Assembly (NCBI RefSeq): GCF_958301595.1
Contig: NZ_CATQJU010000001.1
Coordinates: 124,001 to 188,000 of the forward strand
Direction: 5' to 3'
Source of the DNA: Porphyromonas vaginalis
GTDB taxonomy: Bacteria > Bacteroidota > Bacteroidia > Bacteroidales > Porphyromonadaceae
DNA length: 64,000 nucleotides
The notes beneath the pieces are model-generated. The model made no database searches, had not been told where the DNA came from, and saw nothing but the letters and a program-made list of their open reading frames with translations. Made by a program: the position numbers and the translations under genes. Of this stretch, positions 52,562 through 61,580 are shown one piece after another (within the stretch, counting starts at the first letter, position 1; the number at the start of each line of letters is the position of its first letter).

Positions 52562-55042
52562 TTAGTTCGTTTGTGAGTCTGTGGGAGCTTTCTTTTCTTT
52601 GCCCCATAGTCTGATGCGCCACACGATAGAGCCGATGAGTGCAAGGAGGATTAGGGCCAAAGCCGTAAACGCTATGCTCTCGGTCACGGTTATGGAGCGT
52701 GGCGCAAAGGTAAGTGCGAGCTGGTAGTTGCCAGCGGGCAGTGAGACGGCTCGAAGCACGTAGTTAGCTCGTGCTATCGGTATCTCCTTGCCATCGATGG
52801 TGGCGTGCCAGCCGTGCGGATAGTAGATGTCAGAGAGGATCGCTATGCCAGGCGTCTCGGCCGATACGTCGTAGACCACCTGTCGCGGCGTGTACTTGGT
52901 GACGGTGATGCTACGCTGAGCCGTGCTGTCGGGTAGCATCAGGGGCTGCGGTAGCTCCTCGCCAAAGCGGAGATCGACGATACCGACGTGACGCAGGTCT
53001 GCCGTAGAGAGTGCCTCCATCTCCTCATTGGCATTAGCCACCCAGCGAAGGCTATCGACAAACCACGCTGCCCCGAAGGCGTTCGGGTTTGGCACCGCCA
53101 TCGGAGCTCGGGTCTCTGGATTGGGCACTATGAAGTACTTCGTATTGAGCATATCATAGACCTGCATGTTGCCCGTAGAGAGCTGGTAGGTGATCAGGTC
53201 TTGATAGCGTTGCAGCTTGGCAGCGTGGTAACCGCCCACGCTGTGATGCCAGCGAGAGGTGGTGGCATCGTTAAAGCTATTGACCGTCTGGTTGAAGACG
53301 CGATAGCCCAGGCTCTTGTCCTGAAGTATCGTCTGGTCCGCCTCCGTCATAGGAGCCGCCTGTTGCTGCACGAGATGCGAGGCGATGAAGTCGTCATCAG
53401 ATAGGTAGCGCTTGTCCACCTGCCACAGGTCTATGAGCGTCAGCCCGACGAGGATACAGCAGAGCCACTGCGCCTTGAGATAGCCCTTGGCAAAGAGCCA
53501 TAGCGGCACCACACTCAGCACGATAAAGAGCAAGCTACGCCACACGTCCGCCCGGAAGATGCCCATACGTATCGCCTTGAGTTGATCTAGTAGAGGAGCT
53601 TGTGCGGCATTCCCGGCTAAGGAGGCCTTCTCCTGCTGAGATAGGAAGCTGAAGAAGAGGTCTGGCAGCAGAGCAAAGAGGAGCAACAGCAGCACGGGTA
53701 CCCCGCCTGCTATCCAGACGCTCTTGCTGCGTAGGAGCTGCGGCTCCTTGATGAGCTGCACGAGTGCTAGCACAGCTAGCGCAGGGATCGTTAGCTCGGC
53801 GATGACCAGAATCGAAGAGACCGCTCGGAACTTGTCGTACATCGGCATCCAGTCGATGAAGAGATCCGTCAGCGGCATGAAGTTCTTGCCCCATGCGAGC
53901 ATTATCGAGAGAATCGTAGCGATGAGCAGTCCCCACTTGATCGGCCCCTTGACGATGACACAGCCGATGATGAAGAGGATGCAGACAAATGCACCCACAT
54001 AGACAGGACCCGAGGTAAAGGGCTGGTCACCCCAGTAAGCATTCGCCTGCGCCAGAAGCTGCTGAGACTGGTAGGGAGCCTTGGCGAGCTGCTCGGCGTG
54101 TTTCTTATATAGGTAATCGGTTTCTCCGCCCTTCGCATTGGGTATGAGGAGCGTCCAGGTCTCGCCGATTCCGTAGCTCCACTGCGTGATGTACTCTTTG
54201 GAGAGTCCCTTACTATTGACCTCTGCACCCGTTTGTTCGGGAGCATGTGGCGGTGCGATCGTCAGCTCACTGCCGCCACGCATCGTCTCCTGAGCATACT
54301 GGTAAGTGTGGTAGAGGTTGGTCCCATTGACCGCAATGGCGAGTAGCCCAGCCAGGATGAGTACGCCGGTAGACTTAAGGAAGCCCACAACCTGCCGCTC
54401 TCTAATGGCCTGCACCAAGAAAGTAACGACCAGGACCGCCATCAAGAGCGCAAAGTAGTAGGTCATCTGCACATGGTTTGCCAAGAGCTGTAGCGCCATA
54501 AAGAAGGCAAAGAGCGCACCACCCCAGAGCCGCTCGCCACGGTAGCACCAGATGAGTCCAGCGATCGTGGGAGGAACGAAGCAGAGTGCGGTCAACTTCC
54601 AGATGTGTCCTGCCTGTATGAGGATGATGAAGTAGCTAGACAAGGCCCACATGACCGCTCCCAGCACGGAGGGCAGAGGGTCCACCTTGAGCGAACGCAT
54701 GAAGATGTAGAAGCCCACAAGCAGCGCAAAGATCAGCCACGGATAGGTACCCAGTATGCTCAGCGGCTTGCGGAGCGTCAGCACATCTTGCAGGTATTGC
54801 AGCGGCTTGGTCGAGGGATAAGAGGGACTGATCTGATACATCGGCATACCGCCAAAGAGCGAGTTCGTCCAGTAGGAGGTCTCGCCGCTAGCCTGTACGT
54901 CGGAGCCATTGCCCGAGACGCCAGCTACGTCCGCTTGAAAGAGCGTCCGCCCCTCAAAGTGTGCCGGCGTAAAGTAGCCAATGGCGACGATGAGGAAGAA
55001 GCCAAAGATAAGCAAGATGCGCTGCCAGGGAATCTGTTTCAT
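52562..55042 (-). CDS. YfhO-family large membrane protein
   Basis: I start at the ATG complementary to 55040-55042 because it yields MKQIPWQRILLIFGFFLIVA, a proper first membrane helix; the open frame extends 71 codons further but overlaps the glycosyltransferase gene. The protein has 826 residues with about 13 membrane segments and a large periplasmic C-terminal region containing VVYDVSAETPGIAILSDIYYPHGWHATIDGK (read in two parts), the classic YfhO ending. A final helix precedes the charged tail. YfhO proteins resemble GT-C glycosyltransferases and are linked to lipoteichoic or polysaccharide glycosylation in other phyla; here the substrate is unknown. Confidence 0.9.
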   Translation of the reverse strand: MKQIPWQRILLIFGFFLIVAIGYFTPAHFEGRTLFQADVAGVSGNGSDVQASGETSYWTNSLFGGMPMYQISPSYPSTKPLQYLQDVLTLRKPLSILGTYPWLIFALLVGFYIFMRSLKVDPLPSVLGAVMWALSSYFIILIQAGHIWKLTALCFVPPTIAGLIWCYRGERLWGGALFAFFMALQLLANHVQMTYYFALLMAVLVVTFLVQAIRERQVVGFLKSTGVLILAGLLAIAVNGTNLYHTYQYAQETMRGGSELTIAPPHAPEQTGAEVNSKGLSKEYITQWSYGIGETWTLLIPNAKGGETDYLYKKHAEQLAKAPYQSQQLLAQANAYWGDQPFTSGPVYVGAFVCILFIIGCVIVKGPIKWGLLIATILSIMLAWGKNFMPLTDLFIDWMPMYDKFRAVSSILVIAELTIPALAVLALVQLIKEPQLLRSKSVWIAGGVPVLLLLLFALLPDLFFSFLSQQEKASLAGNAAQAPLLDQLKAIRMGIFRADVWRSLLFIVLSVVPLWLFAKGYLKAQWLCCILVGLTLIDLWQVDKRYLSDDDFIASHLVQQQAAPMTEADQTILQDKSLGYRVFNQTVNSFNDATTSRWHHSVGGYHAAKLQRYQDLITYQLSTGNMQVYDMLNTKYFIVPNPETRAPMAVPNPNAFGAAWFVDSLRWVANANEEMEALSTADLRHVGIVDLRFGEELPQPLMLPDSTAQRSITVTKYTPRQVVYDVSAETPGIAILSDIYYPHGWHATIDGKEIPIARANYVLRAVSLPAGNYQLALTFAPRSITVTESIAFTALALILLALIGSIVWRIRLWGKEKKAPTDSQTN

Positions 55043-55070
55043 AATATAACTCAGAGATAGAGTTTGAGGA

Positions 55071-56036
55071 TTAAGCTTTGCACCGTTTGACGCGCTGACT
55101 GAGGTAGCCGATGCCATAGCCCGAGAGCTGGACAAAAGAGGCCACGACAGCTCGCCAAGCGACCGCCACCGAATGCGTGCGGTAGAGAGCGTCTGCAAAG
55201 ATAGAGACAATAAAGAGCAAATGGTAGAGCCAGAACCAGGGGCACCACAAGGCAAGCAGTGTGACCAGTAGCGTCGTCACCACAAAGAGCGTGGGGAGCA
55301 GGTAAGTCAAGCGCATCGACCCTGGATGTCTCCGCGAGAGCTCTACACGAGCCGTACCTGAGTGCCACACCTGTCGGTAAAACTTACGCAAGTCCACGCG
55401 TCGCTTGTGATAAAGGACCGCCTCCGGAAGAAGCGCGACACGACTACCCGCCTCGTAGAGACGCATGCTAAAGTCGATATCCTCGCCATAGCGCATCGTC
55501 TCATCAAAGCCCCCGAGAGACTCAAAGAGAGCCTTGCGACAGCCCAGATTGAAGGTGCGTGGGTAGAACCGCTTCGTCAGCCGCTTGCTACCACCACGTA
55601 TGCCACCCGTTGTGAGGGGCGAGGTCATCGCATAGTTGATCGCACGCTGCCACATGCCGAAGGAGCCATCCTGTAGCGACGGAGCCGCATCAGGACCACC
55701 CCACGCATCGCACCCGTCCGCAGCGATCGCCTGCGATACATTATATAGGTAGTCAGGCGGTAGCACCACGTCCGAGTCGAGGATGATGATCCAGTCGCCC
55801 GTAGCGTGGCGCGCCCCTATGTTGCGCGCCCGAGAGGGGCCCCCGTTAGGCACCACCTCATACTGTATGCTCATCAGATCACGATAGCGATCCACGACCG
55901 CAGCGCAGGGCACCGTACTCCCATCCTCTACGATGACAACTTCGTAGGACGGGGGCGTCTGCTGCTGAGCGAGCGAGTGCAGTAGCTCCTCGACCTCGTC
56001 AGGGCGGTTGTAGACAGGGATAATGAGTGAGAGCAT
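55071..56036 (-). CDS. Family 2 glycosyltransferase
   Basis: A 321-residue enzyme with a GT-A fold: LSLIIPVYNRPDEVEELL at the start, VVIVEDGST, PSRARNIGARHATGDWIIILDSDVVLPPDYL with the metal-binding DSD, and the acceptor-side motif GEDIDFSMRLYEAGSR. Two or three hydrophobic segments near the C-terminus (LLPTLFVVTTLLVTLLALW, FWLYHLLFIVSIF) suggest membrane anchoring. Between cysS and the YfhO-type gene with gaps of 26 and 28 bases; GT2 and YfhO probably work on the same surface glycan (inference). Confidence 0.92.
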   Translation of the reverse strand: MLSLIIPVYNRPDEVEELLHSLAQQQTPPSYEVVIVEDGSTVPCAAVVDRYRDLMSIQYEVVPNGGPSRARNIGARHATGDWIIILDSDVVLPPDYLYNVSQAIAADGCDAWGGPDAAPSLQDGSFGMWQRAINYAMTSPLTTGGIRGGSKRLTKRFYPRTFNLGCRKALFESLGGFDETMRYGEDIDFSMRLYEAGSRVALLPEAVLYHKRRVDLRKFYRQVWHSGTARVELSRRHPGSMRLTYLLPTLFVVTTLLVTLLALWCPWFWLYHLLFIVSIFADALYRTHSVAVAWRAVVASFVQLSGYGIGYLSQRVKRCKA

Positions 56037-56062
56037 TAGAGACTAATCAGGGGTAAAGCGTC

Positions 56063-57541
56063 TTACAGGACCTTCCACTCGGCACCGCTCTTGGTATCTT
56101 GTATCTCAAAGCCTAGAGCGGTCAGTTTGTCGCGTATCAGGTCACTCGTCTCCCAATCCTTGCTCGCCTTAGCCTTGGCACGAATCTCTAGGAGCAAGTC
56201 CATCGCTCCGGCGAAAGCCTCCTGCTGACTACCGCTCAGATCGGCGGTCTCCGTAGCCGACTGCATACCAAGTATGTCGTGCAGGTAGAGGTCGTAGGCA
56301 CTGCGTAGCTCCTCCAGCTGCTCGCTCGTGATCTGCTCGTGTCCGTCGTGGATCGAGTTGATGAGACGAGCCGCATCAAAGAGCGCAGCGATCACCATCG
56401 GCGTATTGATGTCGTCATTCATCGCCTCTTCGCAACGCTCCGCTAGATCGATCTTTTCGATCGTTGAGGTAGCCGAGGGCTTGAGCGACTGAAGCTTAGC
56501 ATCAGCATCCATAAGACGCTGGTACCCCTTCTCAGCAGCTTGCAAGGCACTATTGCTAAAGTCCACCGTGCCACGGTAATGTGCACTCAAGACGAAGAAG
56601 CGAATAGTCATCGGGGCGTAAGCCTGCTCCAGTGCGGGGTGATCGCCCGTAAAGAACTCCTCGAGCGTGATGAAGTTGCCGGCACTCTTCGCCATCTTCT
56701 TGCCGTCTACCGTGATCATGTTGTTGTGCATCCAGTACTTGACCATCGGCTCGCCTTGCGAAGCGACCGCCTGTGCTATCTCGCACTCGTGATGCGGGAA
56801 GGTCAAGTCTAGCCCACCGCCATGGATGTCAAAGTGTGCGCCTAGATACTTACGTCCCATAGCGGTACACTCGCAGTGCCACCCAGGGAAGCCCTCACTC
56901 CAAGGCGAAGGCCACCGCATGATATGGTTAGGCTGCGCCTTCTTCCAGAGAGCGAAGTCCAGCGGATTGTGCTTCTCGTCTTGGCCGTCCAGCTCGCGCG
57001 TGTTGGAGATCATATCCTCCACATTGCGTCCGCTCAGGATGCCGTAGGGGTGATCAGCATGATACTTGAGCACATCAAAGTAAACACTCCCCTGGCTCAC
57101 ATAGGCGTAGCCCGCATCGAGGATCTGCTGCACTAGCTGGATCTGCTCGATGATATGCCCTGAGGCAAGCGGCTCGATAGAGGGCGGCAACACATTGAGC
57201 AGGCGCAGGCTATCGTGATAGCGTGTGAGGTAGTAGTAAGCCACCTCCATCGGCTCCAGTTGCTCTAGCTTAGCCTTCTTAGCTATCTTGTCCTCGCCAT
57301 CATCTGCGTCATGCTCTAGATGCCCCACATCGGTCACATTGCGCACGTAGCGGACCTTGTAGCCGAGATGCTTGAGGTAGCGGAAGAGTATGTCAAACGT
57401 AATTGCCGAGCGAGCATGCCCTAGATGCGGATCCCCGTAGACGGTCGGTCCGCAGACGTAGAGACCCACATGCGGTGGTGCAATAGGCTCGAAGGGCACT
57501 TTAGCCCGCTCCAGAGTGTTGTAGATGTATAGTTGGCTCAT
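56063..57541 (-). CDS. cysS: Cysteinyl-tRNA synthetase
   Basis: Charges tRNA-Cys. The 492-residue class I synthetase has [17 protein letters not shown] (zinc-binding C30; HIGH-like PHLGH 38-42), WHCECTAMG and HHECEIAQ for the other zinc ligands, the KMSKS-equivalent KMAKS (282-286), and the C-terminal DALR-type helical domain ending with the short anticodon-binding part ([21 protein letters not shown] in two parts). First gene of a leftward run with the glycosyltransferase, YfhO and TPR genes. A -7 element lies 55 bases upstream. Confidence 0.97.
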   Translation of the reverse strand: MSQLYIYNTLERAKVPFEPIAPPHVGLYVCGPTVYGDPHLGHARSAITFDILFRYLKHLGYKVRYVRNVTDVGHLEHDADDGEDKIAKKAKLEQLEPMEVAYYYLTRYHDSLRLLNVLPPSIEPLASGHIIEQIQLVQQILDAGYAYVSQGSVYFDVLKYHADHPYGILSGRNVEDMISNTRELDGQDEKHNPLDFALWKKAQPNHIMRWPSPWSEGFPGWHCECTAMGRKYLGAHFDIHGGGLDLTFPHHECEIAQAVASQGEPMVKYWMHNNMITVDGKKMAKSAGNFITLEEFFTGDHPALEQAYAPMTIRFFVLSAHYRGTVDFSNSALQAAEKGYQRLMDADAKLQSLKPSATSTIEKIDLAERCEEAMNDDINTPMVIAALFDAARLINSIHDGHEQITSEQLEELRSAYDLYLHDILGMQSATETADLSGSQQEAFAGAMDLLLEIRAKAKASKDWETSDLIRDKLTALGFEIQDTKSGAEWKVL

Positions 57542-57596
57542 AATTCTTTTTATAGTCCAGAGGTCATAGTATAGTGCATATACACCAATGCTTTCG

Positions 57597-57604
57597 CAAA
57601 GATA
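57597..57604 (-). promoter_or_regulatory. -7 element TATCTTTG for cysS
   Basis: Minus-strand TATCTTTG 55 bases before the cysS start. No convincing -33 match. Confidence 0.5.
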
Positions 57605-57665
57605 AGGATTTTAGCGATACCCTCGTTAGACGCACGACCACGTACACTCCACCCACCAATGCTCT

Positions 57666-57772
57666 TTTTACTCAAATGTGGCGAGCGTTTTACTCAAATC
57701 TCTCTGCAGATTTACTCAATTCTATTGGGGAAACTACTCAAATCTGACGAGAAAACTACTCGATTCTCTCAA
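57666..57772 (+). repeat. Imperfect 22-23 bp tandem repeat (tttactcaaat...)
   Basis: Five diverged units beginning tttactcaaat/ttactcaattc/tactcaaatct/tactcgattct, each followed by about 12 variable bases, upstream of cysS. It has no coding sense. Confidence 0.65.
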
Positions 57773-57817
57773 TTTTTCTCGCAATCGAAGAGATAAATTA
57801 TTCAACGTCGGTTCGTT

Positions 57818-58399
57818 ACAATAATTTAGAGCCGACTACATATCGAAACGGCGCGATGCCAGAAAAAAGTGTTTTCCACGTGGATATTTCGAAATCCCCA
57901 CGTGGGGAATAAAAAATTCTTCGGAGGAATGAAATGAAACTTCGGAAGAATCAAATGAAACTTCGGAGGAATCAAAACGCCCCCACGTGGAAAAAGAAAA
58001 ATATCCACGTGGAGATTTGAGATTCCCCACGTGGATATTCGAGAAAGGAGGGGATCGGACGAATTTCCCCGTAAAGATATGTAAATAGAGATTAGAGGTA
58101 TCGGAGTGAATCGGAACAATCGGAGGGATCGGAGCGATACGACCGCTTGCGGTCGGACGAATCATAGCCCCCAGTCGGAGGGGCTACGCCCCGAACGACT
58201 GGGGGTAGGAGTGCCATGTGAAGTAAGCGACCTCCCCATTGTGGGAGGTCGGACTGGAGCTGTAACTATAAGCTGCGTCTAGTCCGACCCACAAGGGGTC
58301 GATAAGTTGCTATCGTCTTGTTCCCGTGGGGCGTTCGGGGCTTTGCCCCTCCGACCCACGGCTATGATTCGTCGGACCTCTTGCGAGGTCCTATCCATC
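57818..58399 (-). repeat. R repeat, full copy 2 (inverted relative to 29205-29841)
   Basis: Read on the minus strand it follows the same order as copy 1: hairpin array (GGACCTC-GCAA-GAGGTCC, CGACCCACGG..., CCCCAGTCG...CGACTGGGG, GACCGC-AA-GCGGTC), nonamers, heptamer, CACGTGG block and ttccgaag units, ending ctaaattattgt. Differences are scattered substitutions and short indels. Confidence 0.85.
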
Positions 58400-58410
58400 G
58401 GAGTTGCATT

Positions 58411-58630
58411 AGAGATTAGAGGTTAGAAGTTAGAGGTTAGAGCTTAGAGGTTAGAGGTTAGAAGTTAGAGGTTAGAGGTTAGAGATCGGAGTCCCGATAG
58501 TTCTGATGGCTCCGATGGCTCCGATAGCTCTGATAGCTCTGATAGCTCCAACAGCTCTGATGGCTCTGATGGCTCCGATAGCCCCAGCCAACAGCTTTCT
58601 AACCTCTAATTTCTAATCTCTAACCTCTAA
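58411..58630. repeat. Heptamer (GGTTAGA) and nonamer (GCTCYGATR) microsatellites
   Basis: About eleven heptamer units (58411-58487), then about ten nonamer units such as gctctgatg and gctccgata (58495-58583), then four to five more heptamers on the other strand sense (58596-58630). It runs up to the promoter of the flippase gene. Confidence 0.8.
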
Positions 58631-58635
58631 ATTCG

Positions 58636-58643
58636 TACCTTTG
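58636..58643 (+). promoter_or_regulatory. -7 element TACCTTTG for the flippase gene
   Basis: TACCTTTG directly after the heptamer run and 52 bases before the start codon. Confidence 0.5.
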
Positions 58644-58695
58644 TCCTCGTACTGAAGCTAGATAAGCCTCAGCCTACTCCACCCGATCCCGTCAG

Positions 58696-59985
58696 ATGAA
58701 CCAAACGCCCCTTCCCGCACCGAAAAACCTCCTCCAGAGACTATGCGCTATGGTCAGAGGGAATAGACTAGTCCTAGAGAACTTCCTCTCTCTCGGACTG
58801 ATCAACGTGCTGAACTCCTCCTTTCATCTGATCATCTACCCGATCCTGATTCATCGTGTCGGGGCCGAGGCGTACGGAGCCTATGTCTACGCATTTTCGA
58901 TCATCACCTACTTCACCACGCTGGTAACCTACGGACTAGACATGATCGGCACCCGCTACCTAGCGCGCTACGACAAGGAGCACGACCTGGCGGGCAAGTC
59001 CGACATCACCTCACTGATCCTCTCTAGTCGCCTCTACCTGCTCTTGCTCTCCTTCCTGCTCTTTCTGCCTATCGTGCTGTGGGTCGGAGCCTTGGCCTCT
59101 TACCGCACACTCCTCTGGGCGAGCTTTCTCTCGGTCGTGGCTTGTGTCATCATGCCCAACTGGTACTTCATCGGCATCCAGCGCACACGCATCTACCTAT
59201 ACATACAGATCGCCACCAAGGTGCTCCTAGCCGTCGCCATCATCCTCTGGGTACTCACGCCCCACGACATGGCGCGCTACACCTTACTCGCCTCAGCGAG
59301 CAATATACTCTCGGCGGGAATCGCCTTCGGCTATATCCTATGGCGCGAAAAGCTCTCGCTCCGCCTCGCCTCACTGCGCAAAAGCTTCGCCCTCCTGCGA
59401 GAGGCTACGCCACTCTTCCTCTCCTATCTGGTGATGACGGTCAAGTCGGCCGGTCTCAACCTCGTCATCGGCTCGCTCTTTGGCATGACCTCCCTGACAG
59501 GCTACGACTTCTCGATGAAGATCGTCAGCGTCGTCATGTATATCACCAAGCAGCTCAATGTGGCACTCTTTCCCTCGGTCAGCACCAGCTATACGACAGA
59601 GCGCATACACAAGATACTGCGTGGCGAACTGCTGATGGGTATCGCCTGCATGGGGGCACTGATGCTGGGCGCCAAGCCGATCATCTGGATCATGGGCAAT
59701 GGACCGATAGAGGATCTCATCCTACCCGTCTTCCTACTGATGACGACACTGATCCCTATATGGCTCATCTCGGGCTTCTTCATCGAGCTGGTCCTCACGG
59801 CCAATGGGCGCAACCGTGAGGTTTTCGTCAACCAACTCCTCTCGCTTGCGGTCATCGCGCTTGGAGCCTTGGTCGCTGTGCTGCTGCAGGTGAAGCTGAT
59901 CGCCTTCGTCGTCATCGTCATCCTGTCGGGGCTCATCGAGATCGCCTTCCTCTATGCCACCGGTCGTCGCCGCGCCCTCATCTAA
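58696..59985 (+). CDS. Polysaccharide/oligosaccharide flippase (Wzx-like, MOP superfamily)
   Basis: A 429-residue protein with about 12 membrane helices, starting after a basic cytoplasmic lead (LVLENFLSLGLINVLNSSFHLIIYPIL). RVGAEAYGAYVYAFSIITYF is the characteristic early loop-helix 'G.e.yG.y..a.si..y' of Polysacc_synt flippases, and YDFSMKIVSVVMYITKQLNVALFPSVS marks the mid-protein repeat (read in two parts). It would flip lipid-linked sugar units for surface polysaccharide. It is monocistronic; no polymerase or transferases adjoin, so the glycan cluster is elsewhere. Confidence 0.9.
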   Translation: MNQTPLPAPKNLLQRLCAMVRGNRLVLENFLSLGLINVLNSSFHLIIYPILIHRVGAEAYGAYVYAFSIITYFTTLVTYGLDMIGTRYLARYDKEHDLAGKSDITSLILSSRLYLLLLSFLLFLPIVLWVGALASYRTLLWASFLSVVACVIMPNWYFIGIQRTRIYLYIQIATKVLLAVAIILWVLTPHDMARYTLLASASNILSAGIAFGYILWREKLSLRLASLRKSFALLREATPLFLSYLVMTVKSAGLNLVIGSLFGMTSLTGYDFSMKIVSVVMYITKQLNVALFPSVSTSYTTERIHKILRGELLMGIACMGALMLGAKPIIWIMGNGPIEDLILPVFLLMTTLIPIWLISGFFIELVLTANGRNREVFVNQLLSLAVIALGALVAVLLQVKLIAFVVIVILSGLIEIAFLYATGRRRALI

Positions 59986-60017
59986 CCGCCCCTGCACGGG
60001 ACGTATAACGGCTGGGA

Positions 60018-60285
60018 CGTGTAACCCTTTGCTTTCTAAGTTCATGTGCAAGTAAAAAGCGAAGTTTTTTCTCGTTTCGCAAGCTCGGTCTACTTCTCTT
60101 CGGGGGACCGCTCGTCGGGGTGGGGGCTTCCACCCCTTGCCGCGGGGCGCTCCCGGAGCGGAGACTTTCCTTTCTGAACTTGACTCGGAGGACTCGCTTC
60201 TCTTCGGGTGAACCGCTCGGCGGGGTGGGGGCTCCCACCCCTTGCCGCGGGGGCGCTCCCCGAGCGGAGACTTTCCTTCCTTGGA
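60018..60285 (-). repeat. GC-rich dispersed repeat (family M6) with a ~105 bp tandem duplication
   Basis: 60018-60130 matches 17449-17566 inverted (gctttctaagttcatgtgcaagtaaaaagcg ... aagctcggt). The module ttcggg-accgctcg-cggggtgggggct-ccacccc-ttgccgcggg...gagcggagactttcctt occurs twice (from about 60099 and 60204). The IS110 element borders the second unit. Confidence 0.7.
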
Positions 60286-61323
60286 CTAGGCTCGAAGAGC
60301 TCTCTTCGCTTCGTGGTCCAGCTCGAAGTCGCAGTCGTGCAGAACTAAAGAGAAGAGAATGTGTACGAGCTTATTGTTGACATTGTTGAGGATGACCCCG
60401 TAGGGCTTGCCTTGGGCTTTCATGCGTAGGTAGTATTGTCTTAATGTTGGGTTATACGTTATGGCACTTCGGGCTGCTTGGGTCAAGATTCCTTTTAGCC
60501 GTCGGTTACTGTAGCCACTTGTGTTGGCTTTGTGAAAGACTGAGCTCCCAGAGCTCTCGTAGAAGGGTGCTATACCGCAGTAGCTAGCCATCTTCTTGGC
60601 ATTCCAGCTCTTGAAGTTGTCGGTGTAGATGATCAGCATGACAGAGGTGATGAGGCCCACTCCTTTGCAGGAAATGAGGTGCAGGTAGTTGCGGTACATC
60701 TCCTCGTCTTCCTTGATGATTTCAAGCATTCGGCACTCGCACTTTTTGATGCTTTTGGTCAGGATGTCGATGCCCTTCTGAGCATCTCGGTAGATGAAGT
60801 TGTCGACTTTAGACTTGCTAGAGATGTGCTGTTTTTCCTTGGAACTAACCATCTTAGCCTGTCTCTCGGCAACTAGAGACTGCCTATAGAGAAAGAGGTC
60901 ACGTAGGCTACGCATGTTCCCGTCCAGAGGTTTATAGAGAGTGGCTTGGGAGCGGAAGCGTAGGGCGTAGTAAGCGATCATCTCTGAGTCGGCTTTGTCG
61001 TCCTTGCCTTTGCGCAGACCCATGCTGCGCTTGATCTGCAGAGCACTTTCGCGCCAGATGTTTAGGCCGTTGCCGTAGAGCCAGTCGCAGAGTGCGCGAT
61101 CGTATCCTCCTGTAGTCTCACAGCAGAAGAGCATGGTGTCGGTCTTGACTCTTCGACCAGCGTTCTTCTTACTCCAAGAGACGAGGCTCCGGAACCCCTT
61201 AGGGTTGTTTTCTACTGTAGTGTAGGCGAGCTGCTGCTCGCTGTCTGATTCAGATTCGTAGTGAATCATTGTGGCGTCTAGTTTCTCTTTGGATACATCG
61301 ATGCCGATGAAAAAGTATTTCAT
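60286..61323 (-). CDS. IS110-family recombinase/transposase (DEDD)
   Basis: A 345-residue protein. The N-terminal RuvC-like domain (about 1-165) has the DEDD residues in FIGIDVSKEKLDA (D9), LFCCETTGGYDRAL (Glu) and GKDDKADSEMIAYYA (Asp pair). A coiled linker follows (about 165-215), and then the C-terminal transposase_20 domain (SCKGVGLITSVMLI; MASYCGIAPFYESSGSS; YSNRRLKGILTQAARSA) with the nucleophilic Ser in the SGSS region. The family acts as RNA-guided recombinase, using a bridge RNA from the element's non-coding end (established for IS110 members). The gene is intact. Confidence 0.94.
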   Translation of the reverse strand: MKYFFIGIDVSKEKLDATMIHYESESDSEQQLAYTTVENNPKGFRSLVSWSKKNAGRRVKTDTMLFCCETTGGYDRALCDWLYGNGLNIWRESALQIKRSMGLRKGKDDKADSEMIAYYALRFRSQATLYKPLDGNMRSLRDLFLYRQSLVAERQAKMVSSKEKQHISSKSKVDNFIYRDAQKGIDILTKSIKKCECRMLEIIKEDEEMYRNYLHLISCKGVGLITSVMLIIYTDNFKSWNAKKMASYCGIAPFYESSGSSVFHKANTSGYSNRRLKGILTQAARSAITYNPTLRQYYLRMKAQGKPYGVILNNVNNKLVHILFSLVLHDCDFELDHEAKRALRA

Positions 61324-61505
61324 AACTTTGTACTTGAATATTTGATAAGGCAGCTAGGCTACATTAGGCTATTACTTTAATTAGGCTCTGGGCCTCTCTT
61401 TCTAATAAGTCTCGAGTAGCTGAACTCCAGAGGGTCTCTAACAGAGCTTAGGCTCAAGGCCTCGTAGGGACGATAGATTACCCTCTGGTTGCTGTCCTTA
61501 CCTTA
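61324..61505 (-). ncRNA. Candidate bridge RNA in the non-coding end of the IS110 element
   Basis: This about 180-base segment lies between a -7 element (61512-61519) and the recombinase start, the place where IS110-group elements encode their bridge RNA. On the minus strand CCAGAGGGT (61480-61488) pairs perfectly with ACCCTCTGG (61427-61435), enclosing 44 bases that include GAGC-CTAA-GCTC. A second hairpin (AGGC-ccaga-GCCT) lies nearer the gene. The call rests on position and pairing; guide loops were not matched to target and donor. Confidence 0.5.
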
Positions 61506-61511
61506 CTACAA

Positions 61512-61519
61512 CAAAGGTA
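61512..61519 (-). promoter_or_regulatory. -7 element TACCTTTG ahead of the IS110 non-coding end
   Basis: Minus-strand TACCTTTG; a transcript would begin around 61505 and run through the structured region into the recombinase gene. The -33 region is weak, which would fit a promoter completed only on element circularisation (inference). Confidence 0.45.
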
Positions 61520-61580
61520 AAAACAACCCGTTCAACTGACCTATTCTCGGGTCGATTTCTTTTCACTCTGCAAACTTAAA

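Larger units (their letters stand above)
60280..61545 (-). mobile_element. IS110-family insertion sequence (approximate limits)
   Basis: Contains one intact IS110-type recombinase gene and a non-coding end of about 220 bp upstream of it. IS110 elements lack long terminal repeats, so the exact ends cannot be set by eye; limits are placed at the edge of the M6 repeat on the left and before the M5 repeat on the right. Confidence 0.65.

Noticed and set aside
52562-55255. Longer 897-codon form of the YfhO gene
   Set aside because: The extra 71 codons overlap the glycosyltransferase gene in another frame and lack membrane-protein character; the start at 55042 gives a proper first helix.
57666-57772. 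Possible CRISPR array upstream of cysS
   Set aside because: The conserved part is too short and variable; only five units; no cas genes.
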